Shown here one piece after another: positions 51,744 through 61,957 of a stretch of DNA of 64,000 nt. The stretch is from Paenibacillus plantiphilus (GTDB lineage: Bacteria; Bacillota; Bacilli; Paenibacillales; Paenibacillaceae): the NCBI RefSeq assembly GCF_927798095.1, contig NZ_CAKMMF010000015.1, forward strand, positions 62,001 through 126,000. Reading direction: 5' to 3'. The first letter of the stretch is position 1, and each line of letters starts with the position of its first letter. The position numbers and the translations under genes are program-made. Under the pieces are notes generated by a model, which made no database searches, was not told where the DNA came from, and saw nothing but the letters and a program-made list of their open reading frames with translations.

Positions 51744-51786
51744 AGTATAGACAAACCGGCGGCGAGCACCTGTGATTTCAATCACA
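51744..51786 (-). promoter_or_regulatory. hmp promoter with Crp/Fnr box
   Basis: TGTGATTTCAATCACA (51771-51786) is a perfect TGTGA-N6-TCACA palindrome. Read on the minus strand a TATACT -10 lies at 51744-51749, putting the box centre near -41.5 from the expected start, the standard class II activator position. Confidence 0.75.
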
Positions 51787-51821
51787 CCAATTGCCAACAA
51801 TATGTGACGGTATAGCTTACC

Positions 51822-54800
51822 CTATTCTTCTATGTCTTCATACCTCTTCTGGAGTTCCAGCGCAAGCAGCTCCAGCTCCAGAATAAAGTTCTGATTCCAG
51901 CTCTCGATCGTAGCTGTATCATGAAGCTCACTGCTATAGTCCCAATCGATGATTAGCTCATCATTCTCTACTCCGCAGTTGAAGATAATCAGGTTGGATC
52001 GGATCATATCCCCGTTTGATTCCACATCTGGAAGCCCGACCCCTTGTATCCCGTTCAACTGATCAGCTTCTTCAATACTCTGGTTTCCCTTGAAATTAAA
52101 GTTGACCTGCGCATCAGGAATCTGCGCCATCTTCTGGCGAATCTCTGCAGATGAATGACAATAACGCAATAGACCGTAGCTATTATCCTTAGGAATTTCC
52201 CGGTTCTGCTGCTGTACATTCACCAGAACATCGAACAAGCTTTTTTCAGACTGGAATTCATACTTAACCGGGAACATGCTGTTCATCCAGCCCATCGTAT
52301 TGGAAAGATCAAGCTCGGGAGAATACTGGAAACGTCCTGTATCGAATATATTCATTATCAAATGCTCTTTGCCCGACCAGCGGCTGTATGAGATGAGGAA
52401 AGCAGTCAGCATAATATCGTTCAACTGTATCCCGTCAACCTTTAGCGCTTTCTTCAAGGTGTCGATTTTCCCTTTGAGCGGGTAACTGGACCAATGCTGC
52501 TTGAATGACCAGCTAATACATTCCCCGTTCGGATTATCGAGCGGTATCCGATGGTCCAGCTTCGTCAGCTCCAGCCAATAATCAAGCTTGCTGGTACATG
52601 CTTCACTCTCCGCATAACGCTGCATCGCCTTAGCGAAAGAGGCATAAGTGGATGTTCGGGGCGGAAGAACGATCTCCCTTCCTTCCATCTGGGACTGTAT
52701 GCACAGCATCATCTCGGCTAACAGAACATTCATAGACATTTTGTCCATACAATAATGATGAAGGAAATACATCAGCTCGCTTGGTTTTCCTTCGCCGTAA
52801 TCGAACAAGCGCAGACCGAACAACGGACCGTACTCCAAATTCATTTCTTCTTCCATTTGTCTAAGCTTCTGGAGCTTGAAATCATACTGCTCGTCTTCAG
52901 CTAGATCCGCCACATCAAACCAATCAAAGGGAATATTGCCGTTATAAGGAGCAATGCGCTGGATCCAGCCTCGCTCTGACTCAACAACCTGAATCCGCAA
53001 CGCATCATGCCGTTCAACCATCAAACTCGCTGCATTGCGAATCCAATCATGCTTCAGCTGTATCGGGAATTGGAAGACACGTCTTTCACCCCAACGGTAT
53101 TTGAACGGATTGTTCGGAAATGACAGACTGTAGGCCAAATTCGGGTGAATCGGAATTTCGCCGAATTCCTCCTCGTCGCCAGCAGCCATCGTGTCATTGA
53201 ACGACAGATGCGGAGACAGCTCCTCGATAGTCAAGTAAGCGAACAAATCCTGCACAGACACTTTCACTCCGCGATGGGACAAGCTGGTATTCACATTTAT
53301 AATCTGCATTGAGCTTCCGCCCAGCTCGAAGAAATGATCCTTAATCCCTACTCTGTCTACCTTCAGAATGCGCTGCCATACTGAACAAACAATTTCTTCT
53401 ATTTCATTTCTAGGCGCTGCATATTCCGAATCAGTCACTACGGACTCGCCTGGAGCGGGAAGCGCCTTGCGGTCCAGCTTGCCGTTCGATGTAACCGGCA
53501 GTTCATCCAGATGAACATAGTGGCTCGGAATCATATAGGCTGGGAGAGTCTGAGAGAGATAGTCCCGCCATTCACGGATCGTGCTATGGGATTCAGCAAC
53601 AATATATGCGCACAGCGTCTTCTCCCCATCATCACGCATGCGGTCGATCACGACCGCTACTTTGACGCTTGGATGCTTCATCAATTGCGCCTGGATTTCT
53701 CCGAGCTCCACACGATAGCCGCGAATTTTGACCTGATGATCAGATCTGCCCATAAATTCCATATTGCCATCAGCCATCCATCTTGCCAGGTCACCTGTCT
53801 TATACATGACTGCAGCAGGCTCCAATCCGAATGGATCAGGAATGAACCGCTCCTTGGTAATGACAGGGTCTGTGTAGCCGCTGGCCAAACATTCTCCGCC
53901 GATATACAGGTCTCCGCTCACATGATAAGGACAAGGCTCCAACGCCTCATTCAAAATATAATATCGCGCGTTGGCAATGGGCCGGCCATACGGAATGCTT
54001 GTCCATTCGGGATCGATCCCTTCGACTTTGAAGAAGTTGGACCATATTGCCGCCTCTGTTGCACCGCCCAGACCAACTACTTTCACAGACGGGAATTGCG
54101 CTTTCAATTGTTCCGGCAGCGTAAGCGGAATCCAGTCCCCGCTAAGGAATACAAGCCTCAATGCGCTTCGGGAGCAATCGACAAGCCCTTGGTCCATAAG
54201 CATTGCCAGCTGCTGCAGAGCTGCAGGAGCTGAATCCCAGAACGTTATGCCCTCATCAGCGACAATGGTCAGCAGCCGTTCCGGGTTGCGCACCTCATCC
54301 TCTGCAGCGATCCGAATCGTTCCGCCAGCAGACAGAATGCCGAATATATCATAGACAGAGAGATCAAAGCATAGCGAGGTCAGGAACAGCAGCCGGTCAC
54401 TAGCGCCAATTCCAAACGTTCCATTCACCCATTCCATCAAATTAATGACAGGACGGTGTGTCACGACAACACCTTTAGGCACGCCTGTTGATCCCGATGT
54501 GAATATTGTATAGGCCTTTGTAGTGGCATCTGTTCGGGAAGGAACATTGTCTGAGCTGCGGGCAGCGATATGATGGAGCGTCCAGTAATGAAGCGGACCC
54601 GAGACTGGGGCTGCAGCTTCGCTCTTCTGATGCAGACCCGGGACTGGCACTGCAGCTTCATTCTTCTTCACTGCTCTCTCCGTCCGGGCCTTGCGAAGGA
54701 CGACATCGAAGCGATATTGCAGCTCGTTCGTAAAGCTGCTATCGCGCCGTACAATCTCAACTTCGTCAATTCCCTCCATTCGTCTGTTCAAATGCTCGAA

Positions 54801-56642
54801 CATGCGTGCATCGCAATACAGCTCTCCGTCAAAATTCGACTTCGTCCGCATGCCGACAGGGTTCGATTGTCTAAATTGCTCAATAGACTGTATAAATGCA
54901 TCCTTCTGCCCAATATCCATAATATCCGCAATGACCAGCGCGCCGCCTGGCTTCAATAATCGCAAGGCATCTTGAAGGACATTCACCAAATAGAAGTAGC
55001 CGGGGAAAAACTGCACCGTACTTGCCATTACGATGGCATCATAGCTGACCGCCTGCAAATCAGCCGTTTCGTGAGCGTAGCCCTTCACCCACTCCACATT
55101 GTCCAGACCTTGAAGCGCATAACGATTGCTGTTGTGCTTGATCATTTCCGACGAGGGGTCCATGCCGAGCCCCTTATCGATATCTGGCGCAAGCCGGGAT
55201 ATAATATGACCCGGACCGCAGCCAATTTCCAGCACTTTGGAGGACTTGCTCACATATGGCTTGACGAGCGCAATAACATGGTCTACATATTGGCTAACCT
55301 CCTCCTCAGAGAAGGGCTCTCCTGTGTAGCTGCTTCGGAAGCCGCCGACAGAAGCATCATCCGACGCTGATTGAGCCACATGGTCCCATAACGCTTCAAC
55401 TTCAGCTGAATTTATCGATTCCGGCAGCGGATTCTCATGCTCGGCATCCATATAGATGATGTCATTCAAGGAGGACACCTTCCACAGCAGCTCCTGAAAG
55501 CCTACAGCAATACGATGCTTCGTTATCAACGCGCTCACTTCAAGATCTTTCAAAATCTTCTCAATTCTAGCTTTGGGTGTCCCAGGCTCCAACGGGACGT
55601 ATGCGCCTCCCGCCTTCAGAACGGCGAGAACAGCAATAACCATATCCGGTGTGCGATCCATAATGACCGCAACATCACGGCCTTCCCCAATTCCGCGTTC
55701 CTGAAGCAGTGCTGCCAGACGGTTAGCCTCATCATTCAATTGCCGATACGTCAGCTCGGCCGATCCGCTTATGACGGCGATTCCGTCTGGAAGCAGCCGC
55801 GCCTGCTCCTCGAAGCGGCTATGGATCAGATCATGTCTGCGATAAGGACCTACGGTTTCGTTCAGTTCATTCATCCAAGCATTCGCTTGCTCCTTATTGA
55901 ACAATCGCATTCCAGCTCTGCTAACCGTTACATCCTCTGCCGCTTGCTCCAGAACGGTTGCGAAGCACGATAGCAGCTGATGAATAACATGGGACTCCAG
56001 CCGATTTCCGTTATAATGACATTTGATCCCAATATGCTCTTCTGATCTTACGATGAGAAAGGAGCAATCCGGTCCATATTCCTTCTTCAGCATCTCATAA
56101 TCATCTCTGGCATGTATGGTGTCCATCGCGAACATAAAATGCCCGAACAGCCTGCTATGCTCAATGTTCAATTCCTCTGCTAATTTGGCAAACGGATAAT
56201 GCTGATTCTTATAACCCTCAACCACTGTCTGCTGGACGAATGACAGCAGCTGCTTGTATGATGTCTCCTCCCCCAGCCGATTGCGGAACAGTACGAACGT
56301 ATTGCCAATGGCCGTACGATCATCGCCTCCAGCACCGTTATTGAACAAGGGAGAGGAGACAGTGATCTCCTCCTTGTTCAACAGCTTGGACAGAAACAGA
56401 TTGAAGCCTGTCAAAAGCAGCACATAGATCGATAAATCCTTCCCTTTGCCCATTGTCATGAAACGTTCAGATACATGAACGGGCAATGAGATTTCTACGC
56501 ATTTCTCCTCATAGCTTGGAGCTGTCGTGTAGCGGGGATAGAAGCGATTCTCTTCCCATTCCCCCTGCAATCGCTCCATCCAGTAGCTCTTTGCTGTCTC
56601 GAACGTTTCCAAGCTCAGCAAACCTTTTTCCATCACTGCCAT
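51822..56642 (-). CDS. NRPS module: half C, A interrupted by methyltransferase, T, E-like
   Basis: The 1606-residue product begins with only the second lobe of a condensation domain (about 20-240; no HHxxxDG). The A domain starts normally (ELTYRQLNDEANRLAALL, LKAGGAYVPLEP), but about 320 residues (385-705) intervene before A3 (YTIFTSGSTGVPKG). The insert is a SAM methyltransferase (VLEIGCGPGHI, MASTVQFFPGYF). The specificity residues read D-L-Y-D-F-S-L-I-W-K, 8 of 10 as in Cys domains. A T domain (FFELGGSS, Ser1111) and an E-like domain follow (HHYCMDK; SYGLLRYCH; VNFNFKGN). No thioesterase. The ATG at 56642 has AGGGAGG almost touching it; 56633 is the better spaced start. Confidence 0.93.
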   Translation of the reverse strand: MAVMEKGLLSLETFETAKSYWMERLQGEWEENRFYPRYTTAPSYEEKCVEISLPVHVSERFMTMGKGKDLSIYVLLLTGFNLFLSKLLNKEEITVSSPLFNNGAGGDDRTAIGNTFVLFRNRLGEETSYKQLLSFVQQTVVEGYKNQHYPFAKLAEELNIEHSRLFGHFMFAMDTIHARDDYEMLKKEYGPDCSFLIVRSEEHIGIKCHYNGNRLESHVIHQLLSCFATVLEQAAEDVTVSRAGMRLFNKEQANAWMNELNETVGPYRRHDLIHSRFEEQARLLPDGIAVISGSAELTYRQLNDEANRLAALLQERGIGEGRDVAVIMDRTPDMVIAVLAVLKAGGAYVPLEPGTPKARIEKILKDLEVSALITKHRIAVGFQELLWKVSSLNDIIYMDAEHENPLPESINSAEVEALWDHVAQSASDDASVGGFRSSYTGEPFSEEEVSQYVDHVIALVKPYVSKSSKVLEIGCGPGHIISRLAPDIDKGLGMDPSSEMIKHNSNRYALQGLDNVEWVKGYAHETADLQAVSYDAIVMASTVQFFPGYFYLVNVLQDALRLLKPGGALVIADIMDIGQKDAFIQSIEQFRQSNPVGMRTKSNFDGELYCDARMFEHLNRRMEGIDEVEIVRRDSSFTNELQYRFDVVLRKARTERAVKKNEAAVPVPGLHQKSEAAAPVSGPLHYWTLHHIAARSSDNVPSRTDATTKAYTIFTSGSTGVPKGVVVTHRPVINLMEWVNGTFGIGASDRLLFLTSLCFDLSVYDIFGILSAGGTIRIAAEDEVRNPERLLTIVADEGITFWDSAPAALQQLAMLMDQGLVDCSRSALRLVFLSGDWIPLTLPEQLKAQFPSVKVVGLGGATEAAIWSNFFKVEGIDPEWTSIPYGRPIANARYYILNEALEPCPYHVSGDLYIGGECLASGYTDPVITKERFIPDPFGLEPAAVMYKTGDLARWMADGNMEFMGRSDHQVKIRGYRVELGEIQAQLMKHPSVKVAVVIDRMRDDGEKTLCAYIVAESHSTIREWRDYLSQTLPAYMIPSHYVHLDELPVTSNGKLDRKALPAPGESVVTDSEYAAPRNEIEEIVCSVWQRILKVDRVGIKDHFFELGGSSMQIINVNTSLSHRGVKVSVQDLFAYLTIEELSPHLSFNDTMAAGDEEEFGEIPIHPNLAYSLSFPNNPFKYRWGERRVFQFPIQLKHDWIRNAASLMVERHDALRIQVVESERGWIQRIAPYNGNIPFDWFDVADLAEDEQYDFKLQKLRQMEEEMNLEYGPLFGLRLFDYGEGKPSELMYFLHHYCMDKMSMNVLLAEMMLCIQSQMEGREIVLPPRTSTYASFAKAMQRYAESEACTSKLDYWLELTKLDHRIPLDNPNGECISWSFKQHWSSYPLKGKIDTLKKALKVDGIQLNDIMLTAFLISYSRWSGKEHLIMNIFDTGRFQYSPELDLSNTMGWMNSMFPVKYEFQSEKSLFDVLVNVQQQNREIPKDNSYGLLRYCHSSAEIRQKMAQIPDAQVNFNFKGNQSIEEADQLNGIQGVGLPDVESNGDMIRSNLIIFNCGVENDELIIDWDYSSELHDTATIESWNQNFILELELLALELQKRYEDIEE

Positions 56643-56668
56643 GCCTCCCTATTCTCTATTCTTTGTCT

Positions 56669-59600
56669 TTATAATTCAAATTCAATATCGAGCGCATGCT
56701 CCGTTTGTGCTATGGAGTCCAGAAGCTTGCTTTTCATCTGTTCATCTACAATGTCGATTTGTCCTAATAAGGAATCCGGCTGCTCCACAACCTTGCCAAT
56801 GACTTGAATCAAGGCGTTCATGAAGGATTGCACCGTTTCTCTTGCAAATAAACAGCGAGCGTATTCCAGCTCCAGATGAATTCCTTCATCATCCTCAGTC
56901 GCCCATAGCGTCAGGTCGAACTTGGCGGCTGACACCGTATCGCCGTAGTTGCGAACAGATATGTCCTGCAGATCGAACTGCGGCACATCCATATTTTGCA
57001 GCGCGAAGGAGACGTTGAAAAGCGGGTTTCTTCCGGGCTCTCTTCTGATTTTCAACGAGCGCACCATTTCATCGAATGGATATTGCTGATGCTCGAATGC
57101 ATCCAATACCGTACCTTTCACTTCCTCCAGATAGGTCAAGAAGGTTTTCGTCGACACAGGCGCGCTGCGGAGCGGAAGCATATTGACGAACATGCCGACG
57201 ATGCCGGCCAATTCACCCATTGGCCTTCCCGCGACAGGCGAACCTACAACGATATCTCCCTGAACAGCAAGCTTGGATAGCGTTATACTGTAGCTCGCAA
57301 GCAGCATCATAAATAAAGTTGTCCCCGTCCGGCCCGCTAATTGCATTAGCTGCTCACGCTGAGAATGGTCCAGCCTGGCACTTAACCGTTCACCCTCGAA
57401 GGACATCTGCTGCGGTCTTGCATAATCCAGTGGAAGCGCAACCTCTGGCGCAGCATCTGCAAACACGGATTTCCAATAGCTTTCATGCTGGACCATCATT
57501 CCAGCTTCCATCTGCTGCTGCTGCCATACAGCATAATCCTTATATTGCAGCACTAACGGGGCTAACGCTTTGCCCTCATACAAATCCATATAGTCGCGCA
57601 GCAGATTCGCCACCGAGACCCCGTCAGAAATAATATGATGCATGTCCACCAGCAGGATGGCATGATCAGAAGAGATGCAGAGCAGCTCCATTCTGAATAA
57701 TGGCGCTTGCTCAAGCTCAAAGGGCTGGAGGAATGAAGCAAGCCGCGCGTGTACATCCTGCTCCTTCAAATGGCTCACCGGAAGCTCAAACGGCACCTGA
57801 TCATGAACAATTTGAACCGGTTCCCCAGCCTGCCACTGGAACGACGTCCGCAGCGACTCATGTCTCTGTATAAGAGCAATTGCCGCTCCTTCCAATCTAG
57901 CAGAATCAATAACACCGTGGATTTCCAGGAAAACAGGAATATTATAAGCGATTCCAACGCTTTCATTCCCGCCCATTACAAACATTCTTGTCTGAGCAGC
58001 AGCTAGCGGGTAGTACTCGCTTTTCGGTGCAGGCTCAATTTGAAGCCGCTCCACTTCTTCTGCCTGCTCTATCTTGAGAGCCAGTCCCTGTACCGTAGCA
58101 TCTTCCATCAGCTGATTCACTGTAATCTGACGGCCAAAAACCGAATAAACCTCCGATATCATCGCCATCGCTTTCAAGGAATGACCGCCGATCTCAAAGA
58201 AATGATCCCGTATACCGATATCGTTTCGCTTGAGAATTTTTTGCCAAATTGCCAGCAGCTCTCTCTCGATTTCCGTTGCGGGAGCCTCTGCGCTGCCCTT
58301 CAACGAATTTGTCTCCGCGAATGGACTGTGCATCGGCAGCGCTTTGCGGTCGACTTTGCCATTGGGTGTCAGCGGCAGCTGCTCCAGTCTGATGAAATAG
58401 GATGGAATCATATAATCAGGCAATTCCTCGCCCATGAACGCACGCAGCTCTGCAGCGGTTACATCGCCTGGGGAGACGAAATACGCGTATAATACAGCAC
58501 CGCCCTCCTCCTCCCTTGCAATGACAACCCCTTGCGTCAGATGGGGATAGGCAGACAGACGATTCTCGATTTCACCCAGCTCAATCCGATAGCCTCTAAT
58601 TTTCAATTGATCATCCAACCGGCCCAAATATTCGATATTGCCATCAGCAAGCCAGCGCGCCATATCACCGGTTCCATACATGCGGCTGCCTGAGCGATAT
58701 GGATCGTCTACGAACTTCTCCCTGCTCAATTCCTCGCGATTTCTGTACCCTCGGGCAATGCCTGGGCTGGAAATATACAATTCTCCAGCTAATCCGATTG
58801 GCATCATGCGATGCTCGTGATTAAGAATATAGATCCGATTGTTCAGAATCGGCTTCCCGATCGGGACCGTGCCGTTTATGAATTCCCTCCCTTGCTCCAG
58901 ACTGCCTCTTGCATCCTTGCTGCTCCACATGGTCGCGCAAATTGTTGATTCCGTTGGCCCGTAAGCGTTGACGAACGTTGCTGTGGCACTCCACCGGCGC
59001 ACGAGATCGGAGGAAACCGCTGATCCGGCAGTGATTATCAATCGCAGCGAATCGATTTGCTCAGGGTCCAAATGCGCCAAATAATTCGGCGGCAGCGTCA
59101 CTGCCGTAATCCTGTTGTCTCTCATATAGCTGGCGAACAATTCAAAGCTGTTAACAACTTCCTCAGACAGCAAGTGCAGCTGCGCGCCAGTGAACAGCGC
59201 CATGAACATCTCCCAGACAGAGGCATCGAAGGAAGGACTTGCGAACTGTGCGACAGCATCCTCCGGAGCAACATGAAGCTCTTGAATGAAAGTCTCCTTG
59301 AGTGTTGCCAGACCGCTATGCTCCAGCATAACTCCCTTGGGAACGCCGGTTGAGCCGGATGTATAGATCATATAGGCCAGGTTCCCAGGTTGTGCAGAAG
59401 CTGGCGGATTCCCCGTGATGTCCTCTCCCACATCCTTCATTTCATGCAAACAAAGAATAGGCAGACCATCCGGTGCGTAGGATGTATACTCCTCCTCTGC
59501 CAGCATGAGCGCTGTCCCGCTGTCCCGCAGCATGAACGCAATCCGCTCGGATGGATAGGTTGGGTCGATCGGCAGAAATGCTCCCCCAGCCTTCAGAATA

Positions 59601-60625
59601 GCCAGCATGGCGATGACACGCTCCGGCGACCGATCCGCAATAAGGGCAACAATAACTTCAGGGCCCACGCCTTGCTGTATAAGAATCCGGGCTAAACGGT
59701 TCGCACTGTTGTTCAATTCCGAGTACGTGAGACGAGTTGATCCGCATACCAGCGCGGTGCGATTCGGGTGCTCTCTGACTGTGAGCTCGAATAATTGCGA
59801 TGCTGTTAAATGAGAGTCGAATGGCGCGTCCGTCCCATTGAACGTTCCGATAATCGTTGCTTTCTCGTCATCTGAGATTAACTCCAGCTCGTCCATTCTA
59901 TTGCCAGGCAGCTGTATGAACTGTTGCAGCAAGCGTACAAATGCCGAAGCGAATGTTCTCAGTGTGGATGGATGAAAGCGAGCTCTATTGTAGCGAATGT
60001 TCACCTCTGCGGCTTGTCCAGCCTCTTGAAGTGCAAGCATATGGAATACGATATCATTATGCGGGAGCTCCCTTGGGTCTGGATCACGACGATGAATGGG
60101 ATCATAGGAACACACTATTCTGAATATCGGCTCATCTGCCATGCCGAGCCTGTCCAGTATGCCTTCAATCGGATAATATTGAAAACTGTATGCTTCGGAA
60201 ATATTTTGCTTAACGGTTTGAAGCATCTCCCGCAGCGTCATATGATCACCGATTAGCGTTCGTAGCAATACAAAAGAATTATATTGAGCGTCCTCCGCGT
60301 AAGCAGAATGAATCGGCATGCCGATCATGCAATCCTTCTGTGCAGTGGTCTTATAGATAAGCGTTTGCAGCACGGCTGCCATAAAGACATAGATGAGCTG
60401 GTCATTTCCTTTGCAGCGCTGCCATAGCTCCTGCGACAGCTCCTGCGGAATCAGGAATGGATAACTTCCCTCGGTTAAGCTGTCCTCCTGCTTCACTGCA
60501 TCACCCTGAAGCGTAGGCGCTGGGGGCAAGTCGCGTAATTTATCCAGCCAATATTCCTCTGCAGTGCGAGGCTCTTCTGTCGTATGTTGTTTGTCATTGC
60601 TGGGCGCAACAGCGTCCCTGTTCAT
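56669..60625 (-). CDS. NRPS module: half C, A (Phe), T, C
   Basis: The 1318-residue product starts with a lone second C lobe (about 22-240, no HHxxxDG). The A domain (265-765) has TYSELNNSANRLAR, YMIYTSGSTGVPKG, YGPTESTI, YGTGDMARW and NGKVDRK. Its ten specificity residues read D-A-W-T-I-A-A-I-C-K, identical to those of the gramicidin S starter GrsA, so Phe is predicted. T domain: FFEIGGHSLKA (Ser816). A full condensation domain ends the protein, with MHHIISDGVS (996-1002). AGGAGG supports the start. The second NRPS gene follows after 26 bp, so Phe is joined to that module's residue. Confidence 0.95.
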   Translation of the reverse strand: MNRDAVAPSNDKQHTTEEPRTAEEYWLDKLRDLPPAPTLQGDAVKQEDSLTEGSYPFLIPQELSQELWQRCKGNDQLIYVFMAAVLQTLIYKTTAQKDCMIGMPIHSAYAEDAQYNSFVLLRTLIGDHMTLREMLQTVKQNISEAYSFQYYPIEGILDRLGMADEPIFRIVCSYDPIHRRDPDPRELPHNDIVFHMLALQEAGQAAEVNIRYNRARFHPSTLRTFASAFVRLLQQFIQLPGNRMDELELISDDEKATIIGTFNGTDAPFDSHLTASQLFELTVREHPNRTALVCGSTRLTYSELNNSANRLARILIQQGVGPEVIVALIADRSPERVIAMLAILKAGGAFLPIDPTYPSERIAFMLRDSGTALMLAEEEYTSYAPDGLPILCLHEMKDVGEDITGNPPASAQPGNLAYMIYTSGSTGVPKGVMLEHSGLATLKETFIQELHVAPEDAVAQFASPSFDASVWEMFMALFTGAQLHLLSEEVVNSFELFASYMRDNRITAVTLPPNYLAHLDPEQIDSLRLIITAGSAVSSDLVRRWSATATFVNAYGPTESTICATMWSSKDARGSLEQGREFINGTVPIGKPILNNRIYILNHEHRMMPIGLAGELYISSPGIARGYRNREELSREKFVDDPYRSGSRMYGTGDMARWLADGNIEYLGRLDDQLKIRGYRIELGEIENRLSAYPHLTQGVVIAREEEGGAVLYAYFVSPGDVTAAELRAFMGEELPDYMIPSYFIRLEQLPLTPNGKVDRKALPMHSPFAETNSLKGSAEAPATEIERELLAIWQKILKRNDIGIRDHFFEIGGHSLKAMAMISEVYSVFGRQITVNQLMEDATVQGLALKIEQAEEVERLQIEPAPKSEYYPLAAAQTRMFVMGGNESVGIAYNIPVFLEIHGVIDSARLEGAAIALIQRHESLRTSFQWQAGEPVQIVHDQVPFELPVSHLKEQDVHARLASFLQPFELEQAPLFRMELLCISSDHAILLVDMHHIISDGVSVANLLRDYMDLYEGKALAPLVLQYKDYAVWQQQQMEAGMMVQHESYWKSVFADAAPEVALPLDYARPQQMSFEGERLSARLDHSQREQLMQLAGRTGTTLFMMLLASYSITLSKLAVQGDIVVGSPVAGRPMGELAGIVGMFVNMLPLRSAPVSTKTFLTYLEEVKGTVLDAFEHQQYPFDEMVRSLKIRREPGRNPLFNVSFALQNMDVPQFDLQDISVRNYGDTVSAAKFDLTLWATEDDEGIHLELEYARCLFARETVQSFMNALIQVIGKVVEQPDSLLGQIDIVDEQMKSKLLDSIAQTEHALDIEFEL

Positions 60626-60677
60626 TCATTTTCCTCCTCGCATTTTATGATGCGTATCAGCTATGCTGCACGGACCT

Positions 60678-60691
60678 GTAACTTTGGTTAC
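60678..60691. promoter_or_regulatory. Palindrome upstream of the NRPS operon
   Basis: GTAAC-TTTG-GTTAC is a perfect 5-4-5 inverted repeat about 55 bp before the first NRPS start. A regulator site is possible; promoter hexamers are not clear (TTGAAG lies about 20 bp upstream). Confidence 0.4.
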
Positions 60692-60757
60692 CCCTTTATC
60701 TTCAACAGAATTTCACAAAACCCTCCTGTGTGTCAGCTTGTTTTACAAATTTTAAGC

Positions 60758-60798
60758 AAAAAAAAGCGAAGCTGCCGTCGATTGCTCGGGGCAGCTTC
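60758..60798 (-). terminator. Terminator after the lipoprotein gene at 60876-61865
   Basis: GAAGCTGCC and GGCAGCTTC form a perfect 9-bp stem with a 13-nt loop, followed on the minus strand by GCTTTTTTT. Confidence 0.85.
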
Positions 60799-60875
60799 CA
60801 TCTTTCTTGAAAATTTGTTAGATCGCTGCAAAATATCGGCTGCGCAACTGCTCTTTGCCCTGCTGCCGCCGCTTG

Positions 60876-61865
60876 TCAGGCTCCATCGAATTGAGACTGA
60901 ATACGTGCTTCAATCGATTCTAGAAACTTGCCTTTTTCCCTATAATAGGGATCGTCCTTCTCATCCTTCACTTCCTTGAATGCCTCAGCCATTCGTTCCA
61001 ATAATGCACGATGCTCGATTGTTAATGCGCCTGTCAGTGTATCAGAATGAGACCCAGCGACTTTACTATAGGCCGCATCCAGCTCCGGTCTTAGCATTCG
61101 ACCAGATTGGAAAATCTCGGTATTGCTGGAGCCATTGAAGAAACGCCACAGGTATCTTCCTAACTGCAGCTTTAAGTAATCATAGCGCGGAGACTTGGGG
61201 TATTCTACAAGGTAAGCCTCTATGTTCATCGCCCTGTCAGCCAGTTCCTCCCAGGGGACGGAGATGCTTGCATCAGCGATTGCCGGGTCGTCCGATTCTG
61301 CAGCCATAATGTCCAGATAAGCGCCCATCGCAGGGCTTAGATGCTTCGAATACGCTGCTGCGAGTGCACGATAATTGACGATTGGGACAACAGCCTCACC
61401 ATTTATCAATCGATACTTGCCTGCGATGGCATCAACCGCCAGCTGTTTTGATTCTGGGTCAGCAAGCCCGTCCACATCAGCCTCCGTAATCGGCTCTTCC
61501 ATATGCTCCAACGCCGCTTGATGATCATCCCGCAAAAATAAATCTTTAACCTTAGATAGATCCTCGCGGTAAAACTCCTCCAGCTCTATGATTGCTGCGT
61601 CAGCTTGCTCCGGAGAGAGCAATGACAGAGCTTCCTCCAGAATCGTTATAGCCTCCTTCGCAGTAGCAGCTGATTTTATCGTTTTATTGGAGGGCTCCTC
61701 AGGCTCACGGAGCAGCTCAGAAGCTGGCTCAGGTTCTACAGATCTGTCCTTATATTCGATGATATTCAATTGATCCGCTTGATTCGTATCCTTCTCTTCA
61801 TTCCCGGAGGTGCCGCAGCCTGCTGCAGCCAAAGCTACAAACGTTACTACAATCCATTTTTTCAT
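60876..61865 (-). CDS. Lipoprotein of unknown function
   Basis: Start is the ATG at 61865 after GAAGGAG. The product of about 329 residues has lipobox ALAAAGC, then an acidic linker. The remaining part is helical, with repeated Glu-rich helices such as AKEAITILEEALSLLSPEQAD and YLVEYPKSPRYDYLKLQLGR that recall TPR-like packing. No family is recognised. It may share a transcript with the beta-propeller gene that ends 93 bp upstream. Confidence 0.85.
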   Translation of the reverse strand: MKKWIVVTFVALAAAGCGTSGNEEKDTNQADQLNIIEYKDRSVEPEPASELLREPEEPSNKTIKSAATAKEAITILEEALSLLSPEQADAAIIELEEFYREDLSKVKDLFLRDDHQAALEHMEEPITEADVDGLADPESKQLAVDAIAGKYRLINGEAVVPIVNYRALAAAYSKHLSPAMGAYLDIMAAESDDPAIADASISVPWEELADRAMNIEAYLVEYPKSPRYDYLKLQLGRYLWRFFNGSSNTEIFQSGRMLRPELDAAYSKVAGSHSDTLTGALTIEHRALLERMAEAFKEVKDEKDDPYYREKGKFLESIEARIQSQFDGA

Positions 61866-61957
61866 AAAATAACTCCTTCGCCCCAATTTGCTGCATCCTT
61901 CCATGTAAACGAAGCGAGCCTTATTAAGGTTGCATCAGTAATGGACAAAGCGGATCA

